NCBI RefSeq assembly: GCF_900142265.1
Contig: NZ_FRAH01000004.1
Location: 1 to 64,000, forward strand
Direction: 5' to 3'
DNA: 64,000 nt
DNA from: Anaerotignum lactatifermentans DSM 14214
Lineage (GTDB): Bacteria > Bacillota > Clostridia > Lachnospirales > Anaerotignaceae
Shown here: positions 59,671 through 64,000 of the stretch, one piece after another
How positions within the stretch are numbered: the stretch's first letter is position 1
Layout of the letters: each line of letters opens with the position of its first letter
Made by a program: the position numbers and the translations under genes
The notes under the pieces: model-generated
Told to the model about the DNA's origin: nothing
Databases searched by the model: none
The model's input: only the letters and a program-made list of their open reading frames with translations

Positions 59671-60422
59671 CGTTCCTTTCCCAATGCCATGAGGATATGA
59701 AGCAGTCTGCCATTGACGGAATCATCCTGCAAAATCACTTTATCGTCGGCAGCATGAAAGAGCGCATCGGCACATTCGCCGCAGATATCCGCCCCCAGCA
59801 CTCGGCAACGGTGGAACAATTCCAGAATCACGTTCTGAAGCTGAGAAAAAGTCAGCGTACCCTGCTGCCAATTGGTATGTACCTGAGAAGGTGAAAGGAT
59901 ATCCTTATCAATGGACAGATAGACAGGCAAATCCTTGGGGAAACAGCTTTCCCAACGGTCGCCTTCTGCAATCTGGCTTTCCTCATAAGCCACCATACGG
60001 CTGCGGTAAGGCTCCGGCACAGCTGCCACCAGTTCCTTATCAGCTCCCAGCAGCACCACTTTTTGTACATAAGGATTTCCATCCAGCACCCCATTGACCC
60101 AACAGCCGCAGGACAGCAATTCCTGAAACAGAGGCGGCTGCATGTCCGGGTGATGGTCTGCCACAGCCAGCACAAAAGGCTCCCGCAGTTTTTCCGTCCA
60201 CAGCTTCGTCATATAATGGTAATTGCCGGAGTCTATGAAATGGATGGCTTCCGCAGAATACGGGGCAATCTTCCGGCGTAAGGCTTGTTCCCCTTCTTCG
60301 TCACAGTAGCAGTTGGTGCCCTGTATATCCCGGCAGTCAATCCAATGCACATGAACCCCCCGGTAAAAACGCTCCTTCTCATAAATGCCTGTAAAATCCA
60401 TAATGGTCACATCGGATTTCAT
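59661..60422 (-). CDS. Arginase/ureohydrolase-family protein
   Basis: 253 residues from the ATG at 60422 (AAAGAAGGG upstream). Metal motifs of the family are changed in detail but present: VLAVADHHPDMQP near 86-98 for the usual DAHxD, and VYLSIDKDILSP near 168 for SxDxDxxDP, in which the second and third Asp are D and D-I-L-S-P. RVLGADICGE near 212 replaces the last Glu region. The substrate may be guanidino or formimidoyl compounds; agmatinase or arginase action is not assured. Confidence 0.75.
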   Translation of the reverse strand: MKSDVTIMDFTGIYEKERFYRGVHVHWIDCRDIQGTNCYCDEEGEQALRRKIAPYSAEAIHFIDSGNYHYMTKLWTEKLREPFVLAVADHHPDMQPPLFQELLSCGCWVNGVLDGNPYVQKVVLLGADKELVAAVPEPYRSRMVAYEESQIAEGDRWESCFPKDLPVYLSIDKDILSPSQVHTNWQQGTLTFSQLQNVILELFHRCRVLGADICGECADALFHAADDKVILQDDSVNGRLLHILMALGKERKA

Positions 60423-60467
60423 CAAATCCCTTCTTTCTTTCCAAAAGGAAAAAGGAACCGTACCCCC

Positions 60468-60641
60468 AGGGGCATCTTCATAAGAAAACAAAGAAAGCCA
60501 AAATCCTTATGATGACAAAGGATTTTGGCTTTTTTTATAAAGATTTTCGTTGTTATGTTTTCTCACGAAGATAGCCATCGCAATTCCCCTTAAGAAATCA
60601 AGGAAGCGAAAATCAATGTTTTCTTAAGGGGAATTTGCTTT
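60468..60641 (+). repeat. Dispersed repeat family B, copy 8 (complete)
   Basis: GGGGCATCTTCATAAGAAAA, core AAAGCCAAAATCCTT..AAGGATTTTGGCTTTTTT, TTTTCTCACGAAGA, CGCAATTCCCCTTAAGAAAT and AATGTTTTCTTAAGGGGAAT. The core with its T-run works as a terminator shape. Confidence 0.85.
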
Positions 60642-61026
60642 ATCTCTCCCCTTTTTTCAGCCGTTCCAAAATCTCCTCATCGGCAGGGCAAAAATCAAAT
60701 TTCCCGATTTCCGCCGGCGTAATCCACTGCAAGTCCACATGTTCCAGTTTCTTTGGAACACCTGCGGCAATTCTGGCGTGGAACAGTGTCAGATGCACCG
60801 TCAGGTCAGGGTATTCGTGGGTCACTTCCATGAACACATCCCCTACGGAAAGGGTGATGTCCAGTTCTTCCCGACATTCCCGGATGAGGGCATCTTCCTT
60901 TGTTTCTCCCGGCTCCACTTTGCCGCCTACAAATTCCCACAGCAGTCCTCTTGCCTTATGGGCAGGACGCTGGCAAATCAAAAAACGGTCACCATCCCAA
61001 ATGAGCGCCGCTACCACTTCTGTCAT
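60640..61026 (-). CDS. Nudix hydrolase, MutT (8-oxo-dGTP diphosphatase) type
   Basis: 128 residues from the ATG at 61026 with GGAGG upstream; the frame extends but without a site. Nudix box: GKVEPGETKEDALIRECREEL near 35-55 with the R-E-x-x-E-E core. WEFVGGK and DLQWITPAEIGKFDFCPAD near the end fit MutT. It would clean oxidised nucleotides from the pool. Confidence 0.88.
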   Translation of the reverse strand: MTEVVAALIWDGDRFLICQRPAHKARGLLWEFVGGKVEPGETKEDALIRECREELDITLSVGDVFMEVTHEYPDLTVHLTLFHARIAAGVPKKLEHVDLQWITPAEIGKFDFCPADEEILERLKKGER

Positions 61027-61106
61027 AACTTTTTCCTCCGTTCTCTGTAAATCTGCTTCTATTGTACGGCAAAATCCGCCGCAAATCCAGAAAAAGCACG
61101 AAATCC

Positions 61107-61212
61107 TTAGGGGCATCTTCATAAGAAAACAAAGAAAGCCGAAATCCTTGTCCGATTAGAAGATTTCAGCTTTCTGATTTTACTGCGATTTGATGGGATA
61201 TGTTTTCAAGAA
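61107..61212 (+). repeat. Dispersed repeat family B, copy 9 (partial)
   Basis: AGGGGCATCTTCATAAGAAA, AAAGAAAGCCGAAATCC, then a weak AGATTTCAGCTTTC arm and ATGTTTTCAAGAAGACC. The second palindrome is missing. Confidence 0.65.
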
Positions 61213-61237
61213 GACCCTTTCAGCCTGCGTGCTTTTC

Positions 61238-62011
61238 TCATTTATGATGTGGTGTAAAGTAATATGTTTTTTCTTCCGCTGCCCAGTGACCTTCTACGCC
61301 GAAAACGTCGTTAAGAAGCCCACTTTGGAACAATTCCTCCGGCTGCTGCACCGCCAAAAGCCGTCCTTTTTCCATAACAGCAATGCGGTGGCTATAAGTG
61401 AGAGCATGGGCAAGGTCATGAAGCACCATGACGATGGTTTTGCTCTCGCGGTTCAGTCTGCGGATGAGCTCCAATATCTCAAACTGCTTGCCGATATCCA
61501 GATACGTGGTAGGCTCGTCCAAGAAAATCAAATCCGTATCCTGGGCAATGACCATAGCCAGATAGGCTTTCTGCCGCTCGCCGCCGGACAGGGAACGCAA
61601 GTCACGATGGCGCATATCTGCCACCCCTGCCAGTTCCATGGCTTCCGCCACTTTTTCTTTATCCTCTTTGCCGGGTCGTCTGGACAATCCCAGATAAGGG
61701 AATCTGCCGTGGAGCACCAGCTGTTCCACGGGAATCCCCGGAATACTGCGGCTCTGGGGCAGGAGCGCCGCCTGTTTTGCCATCTCTTTCTGGGAAAAAT
61801 CATCTAATTTTCTGCCAAAGAGCATGATTTCTCCTGCCATCAAAGGCAGTTGTCTGGCGGCAGCCTTCAGCAACGTGGATTTGCCGCAGCCGTTGGGTCC
61901 TACCAGTGTGAGGATTTCCCCTCTTTTCACGTTCAAGGAGATATCCTCCAATATTTTTTTGCTGCCGTAGCCTGTGGCAATGTTGGAAAATGTCAGTACT
62001 GATTCAGTCAT
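61238..62011 (-). CDS. Iron-siderophore ABC transporter ATPase (FepC/FecE-like)
   Basis: 257 residues. Walker A LVGPNGCGKSTLLKA near 36-50, signature LSGGERQKAYLAMV near 139, Walker B DLIFLDEPTTYLDIGKQ near 160, switch His in MVLHDLAHAL. LPQSRSIPGIPVEQLVLHGRFPYLGLSRRPG is typical of the iron-complex group. Starts inside the permease stop region (8-bp overlap). Confidence 0.92.
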   Translation of the reverse strand: MTESVLTFSNIATGYGSKKILEDISLNVKRGEILTLVGPNGCGKSTLLKAAARQLPLMAGEIMLFGRKLDDFSQKEMAKQAALLPQSRSIPGIPVEQLVLHGRFPYLGLSRRPGKEDKEKVAEAMELAGVADMRHRDLRSLSGGERQKAYLAMVIAQDTDLIFLDEPTTYLDIGKQFEILELIRRLNRESKTIVMVLHDLAHALTYSHRIAVMEKGRLLAVQQPEELFQSGLLNDVFGVEGHWAAEEKTYYFTPHHK

Positions 62012-63005
62012 AGATTTTCCCCCTTCCGCCTTTCAGAAGCAGGAACAGGAAGAAAGGTCCGCCCAGCAGTGCCAGTATGATGCCCACAGGCAATTCAAAG
62101 GGCGCAAATACCCATTTGCCCAAAGCGTCGCAGACCAGCGCAAAGACCGCGCCCAACAGTGCCGCGCAGGGAATGACCAGACGGTTATCACCGCCAGCAA
62201 ATCTACGGCAAATATGGGGCACAATGAGCCCAATGAAGCCCAAAAGCCCTGCGAAACTCACGGCAGAGCCTGCCAGCAGGGACGCGATAACGATGAACAA
62301 AAACCGTACCACTGCGACACACATACCAAGGCTGGCAGCGATTTCTTCCCCCAAAGAAAGGACATTCAGGTCATAGCTGAACACCAACGCCAGCACCAGA
62401 CCAATGACAATAAGCACCACCGCCGGTTTCAATGCCGTCATGGTGACGCCGGCAAAACTGCCCACCATGAAGCCCGTTGCCCCAATGACATCATCGGGAA
62501 ACAGGATGGTGAGAACGTCAATGCCCGCGGACAAAATACTGCTGACAGCCACACCGGCCAGCACCAAAGTGATACGGGACGCCCCCGTTTTTGCTGCCAA
62601 AGCGTAAATGAACAGACTGGTGGCAAGCGCACCCACAAAGGCTGCCAAAGGCACTGCTGCCCACGCCGTCGGTGCCAAAGACGCCGCCAAAAGGGCGCAG
62701 AACCCCGCACCGGAATTAACGCCGATGATGTTAGGGCTGGCAAGGGAGTTATTGAGCACCGCCTGAATGATGGCGCCGCTGACAGCAAGGGCTGCCCCTG
62801 CGAAAATGGCCGCCAATGTTCGCGGCAGACGCACATACAGGAAGATGCGGTATGTGGTATCTGTTTTGTCCCCCGCTTGCAGGGCGTGATACAGTTCCCC
62901 CAGGGACAGACTGCTGGAACCGGTAAAAAGGCTGAGGCAAACTGCCCCAGCCAGACAACACAGCAATAATATCAGGAGAAAAGCTCCCTTATGCCATGAT
63001 CGCAT
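62004..63005 (-). CDS. Iron-siderophore ABC transporter permease (FecCD family)
   Basis: 333 residues from the ATG at 63005 (AGAGGA upstream), about nine or ten helices. YVRLPRTLAAIFAGAALAVSGAIIQAVLNNSLASPNIIGVNSGAGF near 48-95 and GLLGFIGLIVPHICR near 262-276 are FecCD signatures. It overlaps the substrate-binding gene by 17 bases. Confidence 0.93.
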   Translation of the reverse strand: MRSWHKGAFLLILLLCCLAGAVCLSLFTGSSSLSLGELYHALQAGDKTDTTYRIFLYVRLPRTLAAIFAGAALAVSGAIIQAVLNNSLASPNIIGVNSGAGFCALLAASLAPTAWAAVPLAAFVGALATSLFIYALAAKTGASRITLVLAGVAVSSILSAGIDVLTILFPDDVIGATGFMVGSFAGVTMTALKPAVVLIVIGLVLALVFSYDLNVLSLGEEIAASLGMCVAVVRFLFIVIASLLAGSAVSFAGLLGFIGLIVPHICRRFAGGDNRLVIPCAALLGAVFALVCDALGKWVFAPFELPVGIILALLGGPFFLFLLLKGGRGKIYD

Positions 63006-63978
63006 CAATATCCTCTGCTAAATCTGGATAGAGCAGTTTTGCCATATAAGCATAACTTTCTGCCCAGCGCGCGTTTGGTTTATAGTGGAACAGGTCTTTG
63101 GGCAGTACATAGCATCTGTCCTGCTGTACCGCTGTGAGGCCTTCCCATGCGGGGTTGGACATGATGCCGCTTTCCAGTGCCGCAAGGGCAGCATCTTCCG
63201 CACCCATGGTGGTGATGAATATAAAATCAGGGTCTTCTGTAATGATTTCCTCAATGCTCAAATCTTCCAGCAGGGATTCATGGCGAGCCACGATATTATC
63301 TACACCCAAGTCCTCCATGATATATCCTGTCTGGTTGTCAGCGCCTTTGGCTTTTGCCCCTGTGGAGAAGGCACGAATCAAAAGACCTGTGGGACCTTCT
63401 TCCCCTGCGGTCAGTTCTTTGATTTTTGTGATTTTCTGTTCCACCAAAGCGCCATTCTGTTCGTACAGGTCACTGCGGCCTGTCATCTGGCAGAACAATT
63501 CCAGCATGGACAGATAATCCTCGAAGGTATCCACGCGGAAATATGCGTGGGGGATGCCTGCTTCTGTCAAAGCCTGCTGCATGTCCACCTGTGTGGCAAT
63601 GTCCGCGGACAGAATTACAAAATCAGGATTTACCGCCAGAATGGATTCCAGAGAAGGACTTTTCACGCTGCCAATCATAGCAACATCGTCCCCCAGTTCC
63701 ATGTTCCGCTCCTCGATGGCATCTTCTGTAACACCAGCCAGTGTGCCCCCAGCCAGTGTCCATGTTTCCGCAAAGGAGCCATAGAGGGAAACCACTGTAT
63801 CCCAGCTTTCAATCTGCACTTCTGTATCCAGTGCATCAGTGAATGTAACACCCTGCACAGCTGTTTCCGCCGCTTCGGATTCCATGGTGGTATCATCTTT
63901 GCCGCAGCCTGCCAATGTGCCCCCCAACAGTGTCAGGGAAAGGGCTGCCGCCAATATTCTGCGAAGTGTGAATTTCAT
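62989..63978 (-). CDS. Iron-siderophore-type ABC substrate-binding lipoprotein
   Basis: 329 residues. Lipobox TLLGGTLAGCGKDD. Periplasmic-binding-like fold of the FhuD/BtuF class: SLYGSFAETWTLAGGTLAGVTEDAIEE, VGSVKSPSLESILAVNPDFVIL-like GSVKSPSLESILAVNPDFVIL, and a long helix linking two lobes. First gene of the SBP-permease-ATPase operon; AAGGAGAG stands upstream at the window edge. No Fur box is visible in the few bases left. Confidence 0.9.
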   Translation of the reverse strand: MKFTLRRILAAALSLTLLGGTLAGCGKDDTTMESEAAETAVQGVTFTDALDTEVQIESWDTVVSLYGSFAETWTLAGGTLAGVTEDAIEERNMELGDDVAMIGSVKSPSLESILAVNPDFVILSADIATQVDMQQALTEAGIPHAYFRVDTFEDYLSMLELFCQMTGRSDLYEQNGALVEQKITKIKELTAGEEGPTGLLIRAFSTGAKAKGADNQTGYIMEDLGVDNIVARHESLLEDLSIEEIITEDPDFIFITTMGAEDAALAALESGIMSNPAWEGLTAVQQDRCYVLPKDLFHYKPNARWAESYAYMAKLLYPDLAEDIDAIMA

Positions 63979-64000
63979 GTTATGCTCTCTCCTTTACAGG

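Overview
The window looks like the chromosome of an anaerobic, endospore-forming member of the Clostridia. Signs of sporulation are SpoIIP and SpoIIID. Signs of anaerobic life with oxygen defence are a three-domain flavodiiron protein, desulfoferrodoxin, rubrerythrin and MsrAB. A Lachnospirales-type genus would fit, but the sequence does not name the organism. There are no rRNA or tRNA genes.

Layout. 1-3821: the edge of an IS200/IS605 element, a VanZ-like membrane protein, a CofE-family ligase behind an attenuator-like leader, and an RlmI-type methyltransferase. 3779-13100: a 9.3-kb integrative element inserted at the 3' end of the methyltransferase gene. It is bounded by 36-bp direct repeats with one mismatch. 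It carries a tyrosine integrase with an HTH segment inside its core-binding region, CI/Cro/Xis-like regulators, an HUH replication protein with a candidate countertranscript RNA, a sigma-like factor, two ribbon-helix-helix proteins with palindromic operators, small unknown genes and a holin-like type I toxin. No conjugation machinery is visible. 13.1-28 kb: GNAT enzyme, a second copy of the type I toxin, WecB fused in frame to a SHOCT-like protein, FAH-family enzyme, argG and argH, small secreted and membrane proteins, an HAD phosphatase, an ECF sigma/RsiV-like anti-sigma pair and spoIIP. 28-33.3 kb: a polyamine uptake operon (XRE-cupin regulator, potA, potB, potC, potD) whose ATPase has a long Ig-like extension. 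33.9-41 kb: two close aminotransferase paralogues, omega-amidase, msrAB and asnS. 41.4-46.6 kb: the arginine operon argC-argJ-argB-argD-argF, which with argG and argH covers glutamate to arginine. 47-52 kb: rubrerythrin behind a perfect Fur-type palindrome, an MFS exporter, Maf, and a MarR-MATE operon. 52-56 kb: flavodiiron protein, desulfoferrodoxin and a divergent Crp-family regulator. 56-64 kb: SpoIIID, a secreted glycosidase-like protein, Hsp20 under a CIRCE-like site, an arginase-family enzyme, a Nudix hydrolase and an iron-siderophore ABC operon.

Two dispersed, structured repeat families lie between chromosomal genes. Family A has four copies of about 200-265 bp with stems that covary between copies. 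Family B has about nine copies built around a terminator-like hairpin plus a second palindrome. Neither family occurs inside the 9.3-kb element, which fits the element being a later arrival.

The best leads are the element as a whole (architecture, arm-type integrase sites, candidate antisense control of Rep), the paired toxin loci with a covarying 5'-3' pairing in the toxin mRNA, repeat family A, and the PotA and WecB fusions.
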